From the NCBI RefSeq assembly GCF_022378335.1, contig NZ_JAIQCI010000001.1, forward strand, positions 62,001 through 126,000: DNA of 64,000 nucleotides, in the 5' to 3' direction. The notes below the pieces were generated by a model. The model was not told the origin of the DNA. It worked only from the letters and a program-made list of their open reading frames with translations, and searched no databases. This DNA comes from Croceicoccus hydrothermalis. Its GTDB lineage: Bacteria > Pseudomonadota > Alphaproteobacteria > Sphingomonadales > Sphingomonadaceae. The position numbers and the translations under genes are program-made. Positions 27,450 through 36,682 of this stretch are shown one piece after another. The stretch's first letter is position 1; each line of letters begins with the position of its first letter.

Positions 27450-28418
27450 ATGGGATTGATGCAGACGCTGATGTTTGCGGGTGCGATGCTCGCGCTGTTG
27501 CTGCTCGGCTATTACGGCATCTACGATAACTTTCGCTCGCGCAGTCAGACCAAACGGCTGGACAAGATCCGCGCGCGCCATGCGCTCAATGAAAGTGCCA
27601 AGGTCGAGGCGCAACTCAAGAAAGCCGTCGCCGCGCGCAAGCCGCGCCGCCGCACAGGGGGCGCCGATTCCCGGCTCGACGCGCTCGCGCTTCGGCTGGA
27701 GCGGACAGGCGACAAATGGTCGGTTTCGCAATATCTCTACATTTCGGCCGGGCTGACCGTCGTGGTCGCGGCGCTGACCCTGTTGAAGACAGGGGCCGTA
27801 TTCCTCTCGCTGTTCGCCGGGCTCGCGTTCGGGCTGGGGCTGCCGCACTGGATCGTGGGCTTCATGATCAAGCGCCGACTGGATCAGTTCAACACCCGCT
27901 TTCCCGATGCGATCGAACTGCTCGTTCGCGGCCTTCGCTCCGGTCTGCCGGTCACCGAAACCATGGGTGTCGTCGCACATGAGGTGCCCGGCCCCGTCGG
28001 CGCCGAATTTCGCGGCGTGGTCGATGGCGTAAAGGTGGGCCGCACGCTCGACGATGCGCTGCAGCAGACTGCAAACCGGCTCAACATCCCCGAATTTCAG
28101 TTTTTCTGCATCAGCCTCGCGATTCAGCGCGAGACGGGCGGCAACCTGGCCGAAACGCTGTCCAACCTTGCCGAAGTGCTGCGCAAGCGCGCGCAGATGA
28201 AGCTGAAGATCAGGGCGATGAGTTCGGAATCGAAGGCTTCTGCCTATATCGTCGGTTCGCTGCCGTTCATCGTCTTCACGCTCGTCTATCTTCTGAACCC
28301 CAACTATCTGGGCGGATTTTTCGTCGACGACCGGCTCATCGTCGCGGGCATCGCCGGTGCCGTGTGGATGAGCATCGGCGCCTTCATCATGTACAAAATG
28401 GTCAGTTTCGAGATTTGA
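27450..28418 (+). CDS. tadB: Tad pilus inner-membrane platform protein TadB
   Basis: Type II secretion F-family membrane protein; TadB and TadC form the platform on which pilin is assembled. The 322-residue protein has N-terminal hydrophobic helices, a cytoplasmic T2SS-F domain (FPDAIELLVRGLRSGLPVTE, FQFFCISLAIQRETGGNLAE) and two C-terminal helices. EVPGPVGAEF and SNLAEVLRKRAQMKLKIRAM are typical TadB segments. Distance to cpaE is 22 bases with no remnant of a motor gene between them. Confidence 0.94.
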   Translation: MGLMQTLMFAGAMLALLLLGYYGIYDNFRSRSQTKRLDKIRARHALNESAKVEAQLKKAVAARKPRRRTGGADSRLDALALRLERTGDKWSVSQYLYISAGLTVVVAALTLLKTGAVFLSLFAGLAFGLGLPHWIVGFMIKRRLDQFNTRFPDAIELLVRGLRSGLPVTETMGVVAHEVPGPVGAEFRGVVDGVKVGRTLDDALQQTANRLNIPEFQFFCISLAIQRETGGNLAETLSNLAEVLRKRAQMKLKIRAMSSESKASAYIVGSLPFIVFTLVYLLNPNYLGGFFVDDRLIVAGIAGAVWMSIGAFIMYKMVSFEI

Positions 28419-28431
28419 GGGGGGAGCCGGC

Positions 28432-29421
28432 ATGACGAATCAGGGCGATGGCCCCACCCTTCTCGGCTTCGACGTGATCACGGTCGGCACGCTGCTGGTG
28501 GCGGTCGCGACCTTTGCCGTGATGCTTGCGATCTATGCCGCCGTGACCGTGCGCGACCCGATGGCGAAGCGGGTCAAGTCGTTGAACGCAAGACGCAACG
28601 AATTGAAGGCCGGCCTGACCGTAACGGCCAACCGGCGGCGCAGCGTGCGGCACAACACGGACAATACGGACAAGGTGCGCCGAATTCTCGCCAAGCTGCG
28701 CATGTTGCAGGATACGCAGATCAGCGAGATCGAGCAGAAGCTGATGCAGGCCGGCATCCGGCGCAAGGATCTGGCCTATGTCGTGGTCGCCTTCCGGGTG
28801 ATTGCCCCTGTCGTTCTCGGCCTGCTCGCCGCCTCCATCGTCTACTGGTCCGACACCTTCCCCGAATGGGGCAGCTTCAAGCGGTTCATGTTCTTCGCCG
28901 CCGCGCTTGGCATCGGTTACAAGGCGCCGGACATCTATCTCAAGAACAGCATCACGAAGCGCACCGACGCCATACGCAAGGGCCTTCCCGACGCGCTCGA
29001 CCTGCTCGTCATCTGTGCCGAGGCCGGGTTGACCGTCGATTCCGCGTTTGGCCGCGTAGCGGGCGAGCTGGGGCGCGCCTATCCGGAGCTTGCGGACGAA
29101 TTCTCGCTCACCTCGATCGAATTGTCGTTCCTGGCCGAGCGGCGCCAGGCGTTCGAAAACCTCGCCTATCGCGTCGATCTCGAGGCGATCCGCGGCGTCA
29201 CCACCACCATGGTCCAGACAGAGCGTTACGGCACGCCCCTCGCCTCTGCGCTGCGCGTGCTTTCGGCGGAATTTCGCAATGAACGGATGATGCGGGCGGA
29301 GGAAAAGGCCGCGCGACTGCCGGCCATCATGACCGTGCCGCTGATCCTGTTCATCCTGCCGGTGCTGTTCATCGTCATTCTCGGCCCGGCGGCCTGTTCC
29401 ATCTCGGACGCGATGCTCTAA
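28432..29421 (+). CDS. tadC: Tad pilus inner-membrane platform protein TadC
   Basis: Second T2SS-F platform protein, 329 residues, closely following tadB. It has an N-terminal helix (LLVAVATFAVMLAIYAAV), a basic region (KSLNARRNELKAGL), a T2SS-F domain with LPDALDLLVICAEAGLTVDSA and GTPLASALRVLSAEFRNERM, and two C-terminal helices (ILFILPVLFIVILGPA). It is the last gene of the locus; TadD, TadE/F or TadG proteins are not present downstream, where a convergent marR gene begins. Confidence 0.94.
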   Translation: MTNQGDGPTLLGFDVITVGTLLVAVATFAVMLAIYAAVTVRDPMAKRVKSLNARRNELKAGLTVTANRRRSVRHNTDNTDKVRRILAKLRMLQDTQISEIEQKLMQAGIRRKDLAYVVVAFRVIAPVVLGLLAASIVYWSDTFPEWGSFKRFMFFAAALGIGYKAPDIYLKNSITKRTDAIRKGLPDALDLLVICAEAGLTVDSAFGRVAGELGRAYPELADEFSLTSIELSFLAERRQAFENLAYRVDLEAIRGVTTTMVQTERYGTPLASALRVLSAEFRNERMMRAEEKAARLPAIMTVPLILFILPVLFIVILGPAACSISDAML

Positions 29422-29426
29422 CCGCG

Positions 29427-29440
29427 CGCCGGGCCCGGCG
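29427..29440. terminator. GC-rich perfect palindrome between convergent tadC and marR
   Basis: CGCCGGGCCCGGCG is a perfect 14-base palindrome in the 27-base gap between the ends of tadC and marR. It would form a hairpin on either strand only with a few central bases unpaired, and no T-run follows on either side, so it is not a canonical Rho-independent terminator. Its position between convergent genes is the main reason for the call. Confidence 0.3.
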
Positions 29441-29448
29441 TCAGCGCG

Positions 29449-29907
29449 TCAACCGCGGTTTGCGCCGATCTCGCATGCGCGGTCGAACAGCTTGCCCAAT
29501 GTGCGCAGGAGCATCTCGCGCTCGCTGTTCGAAAGCACATCAAGCAGCGACTCCTCCATCTCCAGCGCGAGCGGCATCACCGCGTCGAAGATTTCAGTCC
29601 CCTCTTTTGTCAGTTCAAGGAGATGGGACCGCCCGTCGTTCGCATTCGGACTGCGCTTGATGAGCGCGCGGTCGCACAGCACCTTGCACGCCCGATTGAC
29701 CGCGACCTTGTCCATGAAGGTCGCCTCGACCAGATCCCGCTGCGTCAACGCGCCCGCATCGCCGAGGATCGCCATGACCCGCCATTCCGATACCCTGAGC
29801 CCGAAGCGGCGGCGATATTCGCGCGCGATATTGTCGCTGACCATGTTGGACGTGACGGACAGGCGATAGGGCACAAAGTCGGCAAGGCGGGATGAAAGCT
29901 GTTTCAT
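29449..29907 (-). CDS. MarR-family transcriptional regulator
   Basis: Winged-helix dimeric regulator of 152 residues. Helix-turn-helix pattern: RRRFGLRVSEWRVMAILGD, then LTQRDLVEATFMDKVAVNRAC (recognition helix) and the wing LIKRSPNANDGRSHLLELTKEG, which has the conserved MarR DxR. The flanking helices form a dimer interface. The ligand and targets are unknown. It is divergent from the receptor gene at 30347 across 439 bases and convergent with tadC. Control of the receptor is possible but not shown; no clear palindromic operator stands out in the gap. Confidence 0.9.
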   Translation of the reverse strand: MKQLSSRLADFVPYRLSVTSNMVSDNIAREYRRRFGLRVSEWRVMAILGDAGALTQRDLVEATFMDKVAVNRACKVLCDRALIKRSPNANDGRSHLLELTKEGTEIFDAVMPLALEMEESLLDVLSNSEREMLLRTLGKLFDRACEIGANRG

Positions 29908-30346
29908 AGCGCGTCTCTATCGCGCAATCGCCGCTTCGCCAAGCTTCGCGTCGCCATGGACCTTAGGATATTACGCCAAACCTGGCCGGGCGCGCACTTT
30001 AATATCCATAGCACACCCCCCGATGCCGCATGTCTTTCATGCCCACTGCGGCGCTTCATCGAGCGAGCTTGCGCCCAAAAAGCCGTTTGGGACGCTGCAT
30101 GACAATTCCACTGCGCCGGTCGTTCCGCCTCGACGGTTGGCATTCGCTACGGTGGCACGGCGAAGGCGAAAAAAGCATACTGTTGCCGGATAACAACACG
30201 AAGCGTCTAATCGTTAAAATTGTGACTTAATTAAATTGCAAAAAAAAGACGGTGGGAGGAGCTTCTGAACACTCCTTTAACGGCGCGAGCCGAGGGGGCG
30301 GATTCCTTGGGGGCATCCGGTGTATGACATTAGAGGGACTGAACAC
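29908..30346. other. 439-bp regulatory gap with AT-rich promoter zone and structured leader
   Basis: This gap separates marR from the first TonB-dependent receptor. It is GC-rich near marR, then turns sharply AT-rich at about 30165-30250 (runs of A and T, TTAATTAA), a contrast with its neighbours. A sigma70-like promoter is proposed at 30183-30211. After it the leader contains two small hairpins: CGGC-GCGA-GCCG at 30281-30292 with a GNRA tetraloop, and CGGAT...ATCCG at 30299-30319. No open frame of note. Confidence 0.55.
30183..30211 (+). promoter_or_regulatory. Putative sigma70-type promoter of the first receptor gene
   Basis: TTGCCG (30183-30188) and TCTAAT (30206-30211) are separated by 17 bases, a good match in spacing and -10 to the consensus. 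Transcription would begin near 30218 and leave a leader of about 130 bases before the receptor ATG at 30347. The AT-rich stretch around it supports a promoter. Not tested against other candidates by any scoring program. Confidence 0.4.
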
Positions 30347-33300
30347 ATGAAAGCTTGGACTTTCCGCAAGCAGGCGCTCGCCACCGGTTCGGCGCTGCGC
30401 GCGATTGCGCTGATCGGCGCCGGGACAGCGTCGATGGGCGTGGCCACCGCGCCCGTTTTTGCACAGGATTTCACCCGCGGCTCGATCACGGGCACCGTCG
30501 TCGACGAGGCCGGCAATGCCGTTCAGGGCGCCAATGTCACGCTGACGTCGAACGAACAGGGGTTCAACAACACCGCGGTCACCGATGCCGACGGTTCGTT
30601 CCGGATCAACGGCCTGCCGACCGGTTCCTACTCGATCACCGTCACGTCGCAGGGGGCCGTCGTGGTGCGCGATACCGGCGTGCGCGTCATCGCGGGCCAG
30701 AACAGCGCCTATCGCTATATCGCGGGTGAAAGCACGCTGGGCGAGGAAGTCGCAGGCGGCGAAGGTATCGTCGTCGTCGGCCGCCGTATTCAGGTGAACG
30801 ATTTCGCCGCGACGCAAACCGGCGTCACCCTCGATGTCGAGGATCTTGCGCAGACGGTTCCCGTGGGCCGCGATCAGACCTCTCTCATCCTGCTGGCGCC
30901 GGGCACGACGCCGGGCGACGAAGGTTTCGGCAATCTGGCCTCGATCAATGGCGCGACCGTTGCCGAAAACCAGTATTACATCAACGGCCTCAACGTCACC
31001 GACTTCCGTAACCTGCTCGGCAGCTCGATCGTTCCGTTCGAGTTCTACCGCACCACCGACGTCAAGACCGGCGGCTATCAGGCGGAATATGGCCGTGCGC
31101 TGGGCGGCGTGATTTCCTCGATCACGAAATCCGGCTCCAACGAATTCGCCGGCGGCGCCGTGGTCGTCTATGAACCGCAGGGCCTGCGCAGCCAGGCGCC
31201 CAACACCTTTGTCGATGCGGATTCCGATCCCGAGACCGAAGGCGACATCATCGGCAATCTGAACGAGCGTGACTATGATCAGTCGCTCGACGGGAACTTC
31301 TACCTGTCGGGTCCGATCATCAAGGATCGCCTGTTCTTCTACGGCCTTTACAACGCGCGCTATCGCGAAAATGCCGACACGTCATTCTCGGGCGCGCGCA
31401 CGACGACGATCCGCGACGACAGCCCGTTCTTCGGCGGCAAGCTCGACTTCGTGATCGCCGACGGCCACCGTCTCGAAGGCACCTATTTCCGCGACAAGGT
31501 GACGCGCGACGTCATCTATACCGGCTTCGACACCGAAAACCTGGTCGATGGCGAGGTGCAGGGCGGCCTGAGGCAGGAATTCGGCGGCAACAATTTCATC
31601 GGCACCTACACGGGTCAATTTACCGATTGGCTGTCGATTTCCGGCTCCTATGGTCAGTACAACGACAATACGACCCAGGTTGCCAGCCCGAACAACGCCT
31701 ATATTCTGAGCCGCATCGGCTCCACGCGGGTCGTTGGAGGCACGACCCAGAGTCGTTACGAGGATGAAAGCAAGCGCGAATTCTACCGCGCGGATGCCGA
31801 CATCTATGTCGACTTCCTTGGTGAGCACCACATCCGCGGCGGTTTCGATCTTGAAAAGCTGTCGGCTGGCGAGAACACGACCTATAACGGTTCGGGCTAT
31901 CGCTATGACGTGCGGTCAAACCTCGCGATCCGCTGGTACTACCTGAACGAGGGCGGGTTCAACACCGATCAGCGCGCCTTCTATCTTCAGGATTCGTGGT
32001 CGCTGCTCGACAATCGCGTCAATCTGCAGCTCGGCGTTCGCAACGACAGCTTCAAGAACTACGGCGTGACGGGTGAGAAGTTCTACGATTCGGGCGATCT
32101 GTGGGCACCGCGTCTGGGCGCATCGTTCGACGTGTTCGGTGACGGCGCGACCAAGCTGAACGTGTTCTATGGTCAGTATTACCTGCCGATCGCCACGAAC
32201 ACCAACATCCGTCTCGGCGGGGCCGAGACCTACTATCAGCAGGTCGATCTCTACGGCACCTCTGAGGATCTGAACGGCGATGGCATCCCCGATCAGTATA
32301 CGCTCGACGAAAATGGCGATATCGTCGGTTTCGACGCGAACCTCGGCGGGGTCGTCTGTCCCGATGGCACGCCGAATGCGGGCGAAGTGTGTAACAACGT
32401 CTATAGCGATGGCACCGCCGGAGCGACCGACACGCTGGTGTCGCAGACCCTGAAGCCGAGCCGGACCGACGAATATATCATCGGCCTGGAACACCGGATC
32501 GGCGATTGGCGCGCGTCCATCAACTACACCCGTCGCCGGCTGGCCTCGACACTGGAAGACGCCGCCATCGATGCTGCGGTCAATTCCTATTGCGCCGACA
32601 ACGGGATCGCGGGCTGCGAAGATGTCTTCACCGGCTACCATCAGTACGTCCTGCTCAATCCGGGTGAAGACGTGACCGTGCGTCTCGACGGCGACTGCTC
32701 CATCGAGGGGCAGTGCGATGTCGTGACGCTCGATGCGGCCTCGCTCGGCTATCCCGAAGCGGTGCGCGATTACGACGCGGTGCAGTTCGAACTGGAGAAG
32801 GCGTATAACGGTCTCTACGGTTTCCGGTTCAACTACACCTACATGGACCTTCGCGGGAACTTCGAAGGTGCGGTGAAGTCGGACAACAATCAGACCGACG
32901 CCGGCCTGACGCAGGATTTCGACCAGCCGGGCTTCCTCGAAGGTGCGACGGGTCCCCTTGCCAATGGCCGCAAGCACACCTTCAAGTTCTACGGCAATGT
33001 CAGCCCGACCGAATGGCTCGACCTTGGCGCGAACATGACCGTGTCCAGTCCGCGCAAGTTCAGCTGTATCGGCAACTACTTCGATTCTGCCAATTTCGCG
33101 GCGGGTTACGGTGCGGCATCCTACTATTGTACCCAGGATGGCGTCGGCGGCACGCCGATCGAAAATTCGGGTGGCACCACGTCCTATCTCGTCCCGCGCG
33201 GTACGGCGTTCGAATCCGAATGGAGCAAGAATGTCGACCTCAGCGTCACGTTCAAGCCGTTTGCCAGCAACCGGAATATTCAGTTCCAGACCGCGGTCTT

Positions 33301-33466
33301 CAACGTGTTCAACTGGAAGCAGGAGCAGGATTACAACGAATTCGGCGATTACGATCTCGACTATACGCCGAACAGCAATCCGAACTTTGGCCGCGTGACC
33401 GCCTATCAGGCGCCGCGTGCGGTCCGGTTCACCTTGTTCATGCGTTTCGGAGGCGACGCGCGATAA
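30347..33466 (+). CDS. TonB-dependent receptor with N-terminal carboxypeptidase-regulatory-like domain (Oar-like)
   Basis: Outer-membrane TonB-dependent transporter of 1039 residues. The signal peptide contains SALRAIALIGAG and is cut after VFA|Q near residue 39. Residues about 42-115 are a carboxypeptidase-regulatory-like beta domain (GSITGTVVDEAGNAVQGANV, DADGSFRINGLPTGSY), then a plug (YYINGLNVTDFRNLLG; GYQAEYGRALGGVISSITKSGSNEF) and a barrel ending RFTLFMRFGGDAR. This is the Oar/SusC-like layout used for oligosaccharides, peptides or proteins; ligand unknown. GAGGGA upstream of ATG 30347 fixes the start. A strong terminator follows, so the sulfotransferase gene is probably transcribed partly or wholly on its own. 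Confidence 0.93.
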   Translation: MKAWTFRKQALATGSALRAIALIGAGTASMGVATAPVFAQDFTRGSITGTVVDEAGNAVQGANVTLTSNEQGFNNTAVTDADGSFRINGLPTGSYSITVTSQGAVVVRDTGVRVIAGQNSAYRYIAGESTLGEEVAGGEGIVVVGRRIQVNDFAATQTGVTLDVEDLAQTVPVGRDQTSLILLAPGTTPGDEGFGNLASINGATVAENQYYINGLNVTDFRNLLGSSIVPFEFYRTTDVKTGGYQAEYGRALGGVISSITKSGSNEFAGGAVVVYEPQGLRSQAPNTFVDADSDPETEGDIIGNLNERDYDQSLDGNFYLSGPIIKDRLFFYGLYNARYRENADTSFSGARTTTIRDDSPFFGGKLDFVIADGHRLEGTYFRDKVTRDVIYTGFDTENLVDGEVQGGLRQEFGGNNFIGTYTGQFTDWLSISGSYGQYNDNTTQVASPNNAYILSRIGSTRVVGGTTQSRYEDESKREFYRADADIYVDFLGEHHIRGGFDLEKLSAGENTTYNGSGYRYDVRSNLAIRWYYLNEGGFNTDQRAFYLQDSWSLLDNRVNLQLGVRNDSFKNYGVTGEKFYDSGDLWAPRLGASFDVFGDGATKLNVFYGQYYLPIATNTNIRLGGAETYYQQVDLYGTSEDLNGDGIPDQYTLDENGDIVGFDANLGGVVCPDGTPNAGEVCNNVYSDGTAGATDTLVSQTLKPSRTDEYIIGLEHRIGDWRASINYTRRRLASTLEDAAIDAAVNSYCADNGIAGCEDVFTGYHQYVLLNPGEDVTVRLDGDCSIEGQCDVVTLDAASLGYPEAVRDYDAVQFELEKAYNGLYGFRFNYTYMDLRGNFEGAVKSDNNQTDAGLTQDFDQPGFLEGATGPLANGRKHTFKFYGNVSPTEWLDLGANMTVSSPRKFSCIGNYFDSANFAAGYGAASYYCTQDGVGGTPIENSGGTTSYLVPRGTAFESEWSKNVDLSVTFKPFASNRNIQFQTAVFNVFNWKQEQDYNEFGDYDLDYTPNSNPNFGRVTAYQAPRAVRFTLFMRFGGDAR

Positions 33467-33502
33467 GCGTTGCCGTCAAGGCGCCGGACACCGGACAATG
33501 AT

Positions 33503-33530
33503 AAAGGGGCGGCTTCGGCTGCCCCTTTTT
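33503..33530 (+). terminator. Rho-independent terminator after the first receptor gene
   Basis: GGGGCGGC-TTCG-GCTGCCCC forms a stable hairpin with a TTCG-type loop and one G-T mismatch-like pair, followed by TTTTT. It lies 37 bases after the receptor stop and ends 57 bases before the sulfotransferase start. It would limit read-through into the sulfotransferase gene. Confidence 0.85.
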
Positions 33531-33586
33531 ATTGACCCTGCCTTGCGCACCGGCCCATCATCCCCGCCCGACATGGACCATGCCCG

Positions 33587-36511
33587 ATGCCCTCCCCCGA
33601 TGTAAGAACCGCCGCCGCCGCGTTTCAGGCCGCGAATCGCGCCGATGACCGCCCGGCGCTGCTCGGCGCGGCGCGCGTGCTGGTGGAACAGCGCGCACCG
33701 ATCGGGCCCCAATGGAATTTCGCCGCGCAGGCGATCATGCGCTGCGGCGATCTCGCTCTTGCCCTGCGCGCACTCGACCTGTGGCAGGATCAGCAGGCTC
33801 CGCCCCATGCCGCCGCGTATGAGAAGGCGGTTCTCCTCGCGCAATCGGGCCGCGAGGACGACGCGCTCGCCATTGTCGGGCAGCTTCCCGAAACATATCC
33901 CTCGCTCGTTGCCAATGCGTATCTAAGCGGATCGCTCGCCGCCAATCTGGGACGTCGTGAGGAGGCAGAGCGGCAGTATCGCCGTGCCGTCGCCGCTTTG
34001 CCTGCATCCGGCCGGTCATGGGTCGGGCTGGCGCAGCTCGACCGGCTCACCCCTTCGGACCAGGCCGTCATCCGCGCAACGCTGGATGCCCCCGATGCCA
34101 GCGGGATCGAGACCGTCGACCGTGCGGGCCTGCACCATGCGCTCGCCATCGCCGCCGATCGGGAGCAGGACCACGCGCATGCCTTCGAACATTTCGAAGC
34201 GGCAACGCGCATTCAGGCCGAGCTATACCGCTACATGTCGCGGGAGGACGAAGGTTCCGCGCGGACCGCAAGAATGTGGCACGAAGCGGATATTGCCCGC
34301 CACGCGATTACCGGCCCCGCCCCGGAACGGCAGCCGATTTTCGTGACCGGTCTCGCGCGAAGCGGCACCACGCTGGTTCAACAATTGCTTGCCGCGCATT
34401 CGGGAGTAGATGGCGGCCGGGAGCTTGGCCTGACCATGCCGGTCGAGGCGATGACGGGCGGGTTCGCGCCTCGGCATTTCGACCGTTATCGCGCCGGCGG
34501 CGGCACGATGGAATCGTTGCGCGCCACCTATCTTCGCTTTGCGGGGCAGCGCATTCCCGGCGCCGGGCGCTTCGTCGACAAGACGCTGAACGCCAGCCGG
34601 GCGATCGGTCCGCTCGCGGCGATGTTTCCCGACGCGCCTTTCGTCTGGTTGCGCCGCGATCCGCTCTACAATGCGTGGTCCATCTATCGCGCGTGGTTTT
34701 CGAACAACGTGCTGTCCGGATGGTCGCTTGCCGATATTGCGCACCACATGATGGTGGAAGATCGCATGCACGCCCATTGGAGCGAGGTTCTGGGCGACCG
34801 GATGCTGACCGTGCCATATGCCGATCTTGTCGAACATCCTGAGGACTGGACCCGCCGGATCACAGGCTTCTGCGGACTGGAGTTCGAGGCTGAGCAGATG
34901 GACTTTCACCGCCGCGCCGGTGCAGTCAGCACGGCCAGCGCCCTGCAGGTGCGCGAACCCGTCAATCGCAAGGGTATCGGGTCGTCGGCGCCCTATCGCC
35001 GTTGGCTGGAACCCTTCATGCGCGTGTATCGCGCCGCACCCGTCGATGCGCCGGCGGACCCCGCGACGCTTGTGGCCGGTTTGAAGGACGCTCTCGCGCG
35101 GCAGGATATCCTAGACATCAACCACGCGGCCAAGGGCCTGATCGCGGCGAAGGCCCCGATGGGCAATTCCTGGCGCGCCATCGCGCAGGCCTTATTGCGC
35201 AATGGCGAGAAGACCGCCGCGCGCGAGGCGATGCGCCTGCTGGAGGACAATGGCGGCAATACGCGCGCCTTGCGGATCGAACGGGCCGCATTCGTCGCCC
35301 GTTCCGGATTGCCGGAGGAGGCGCGGCGGCTTCTATCCAAGGGGGCCGGCGATGCGCAGGACGCATCGGCCTCGCTGCAATTTCTCAAAGGATCGATCGC
35401 GACGAATCTGGGCGAGGCCGAGGAGGCCGCCGAACATTTCCGCCGCGCGGCACGGATGCAGCCTGCCTCGGGGCAATGCTGGCTCGGCCTCGCGATGACG
35501 GGCGCCGCCGACGATGCCGACCATCGGGCGATGGAGGATGCGTCCGCCGCGCTTGCCCAAGCCCCGCCCACCGAACGCTCGGCATGGTACTATGCGCTCG
35601 GTCACATGCGCCATCTTGGCGGTGCGCATGACGAGGCATTCGATGCTTTTGAAAAGGGTGCGGGTCTTATGGTGCCCCTGCGCCCGTTCGATGGTGAGGC
35701 CGATCGCGCCGATGCCCGTGCGGCGGTGGATGGCTGGGCCGAGGCAATCGGCAAGACACGCGGGGCGGATCGGCGCGCACCGGTGCGCGACCCCGTTTTC
35801 GTGACGGGAATGCCGCGCTCCGGCTCGACGCTGGTGGAGCAGATTCTTGCCGCCCATTCCGCGGTCGCCGGCGGGGGCGAGCTCGGGCTGCTGCGCCTGC
35901 TTGAACAACGGATCGGGGGCAAGTCGCATGGTGCTTTCGCCCGCTGGGAACGCGATGGCGGGCGGGCCGACGATCTCGTTGCGCATTACGATCATCTTCT
36001 GAACGAAAGCGTCACCGGGCAAGGGCGCGTCATCGACAAGACCCTGTCGACCTCACGCCATCTCGGCCTCGTCGCGGCATTGTTCCCCGGCGCGCCGGTC
36101 GTGTGGGTGCGGCGCGATCCGCTCGACAATGCGTGGTCGGCCTATCGCACATGGTTCGTCGAGGGGGTCGCGTGGAGCTGGAACCAGGACGATATCGCGG
36201 CCCATATGGCGTGCGAGGATGCGCTCTACGATCATTGGCAAGCCGTTCTGGGCGAAAGGATGCTCAGCATGCGATACGAGGCGCTGGTCGACGATCCCGG
36301 CACGCAGATCGGCCGCATTCTCGATCATTGCGGGCTTGCGCGAGAGGCAGCCTGCTTTGCCCCGCACGAAACCAGACGCAGCGTCATCACCGCCAGCGCG
36401 ATGCAGGTGCGCGCGCCCATCAATCGCCGCGGCATCGGAGTCGCCGAACCCTATCGCGGCCGTCTCGCGCCGTTCGAGGCGCGGCGGATGCAGAATAAAG
36501 CTCCCTTGTGA
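33587..36511 (+). CDS. Tandem-duplicated TPR-sulfotransferase (two complete TPR + sulfotransferase units)
   Basis: The 974-residue protein has two homologous halves. Each has a helical TPR-like part and then a PAPS-dependent sulfotransferase domain. The 5'-phosphosulfate loops are PIFVTGLARSGTTLVQQLL at residue 250 and PVFVTGMPRSGSTLVEQIL at 736, a spacing of 486. The 3'-phosphate motifs are FPDAPFVWLRRDPLYNAWS and FPGAPVVWVRRDPLDNAWS. Both halves end alike (VREPVNRKGIGSSAPYRRWL, VRAPINRRGIGVAEPYRGRL). Single-unit members of this family are about half the length. No signal peptide or membrane segment is seen, so it should act in the cytoplasm on a protein, peptide or small molecule. Start ATG 33587 has a weak ribosome site. 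It lies between two receptor genes. Confidence 0.88.
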   Translation: MPSPDVRTAAAAFQAANRADDRPALLGAARVLVEQRAPIGPQWNFAAQAIMRCGDLALALRALDLWQDQQAPPHAAAYEKAVLLAQSGREDDALAIVGQLPETYPSLVANAYLSGSLAANLGRREEAERQYRRAVAALPASGRSWVGLAQLDRLTPSDQAVIRATLDAPDASGIETVDRAGLHHALAIAADREQDHAHAFEHFEAATRIQAELYRYMSREDEGSARTARMWHEADIARHAITGPAPERQPIFVTGLARSGTTLVQQLLAAHSGVDGGRELGLTMPVEAMTGGFAPRHFDRYRAGGGTMESLRATYLRFAGQRIPGAGRFVDKTLNASRAIGPLAAMFPDAPFVWLRRDPLYNAWSIYRAWFSNNVLSGWSLADIAHHMMVEDRMHAHWSEVLGDRMLTVPYADLVEHPEDWTRRITGFCGLEFEAEQMDFHRRAGAVSTASALQVREPVNRKGIGSSAPYRRWLEPFMRVYRAAPVDAPADPATLVAGLKDALARQDILDINHAAKGLIAAKAPMGNSWRAIAQALLRNGEKTAAREAMRLLEDNGGNTRALRIERAAFVARSGLPEEARRLLSKGAGDAQDASASLQFLKGSIATNLGEAEEAAEHFRRAARMQPASGQCWLGLAMTGAADDADHRAMEDASAALAQAPPTERSAWYYALGHMRHLGGAHDEAFDAFEKGAGLMVPLRPFDGEADRADARAAVDGWAEAIGKTRGADRRAPVRDPVFVTGMPRSGSTLVEQILAAHSAVAGGGELGLLRLLEQRIGGKSHGAFARWERDGGRADDLVAHYDHLLNESVTGQGRVIDKTLSTSRHLGLVAALFPGAPVVWVRRDPLDNAWSAYRTWFVEGVAWSWNQDDIAAHMACEDALYDHWQAVLGERMLSMRYEALVDDPGTQIGRILDHCGLAREAACFAPHETRRSVITASAMQVRAPINRRGIGVAEPYRGRLAPFEARRMQNKAPL

Positions 36512-36682
36512 TTTTTTGCGAAACTTTTTCAGTTTTCGCATCGTCTCCTATACCGAGGCCACGCACCTGTTCCACAAATGCCACAGTTTTTGCCAAAAGG
36601 TTTCCGCAGATACCAATAAGGTTTTGCATAACCCATGCGAGTTTGAGAGTGGCGCGGCCCTGAAAGTTTTGCCCGTCCGGTG

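Noticed and set aside
29427-29440. CGCCGGGCCCGGCG as a strong Rho-independent terminator
   Set aside because: No T-run follows on either strand and a perfect palindrome must leave central bases unpaired; kept only as a weak candidate.
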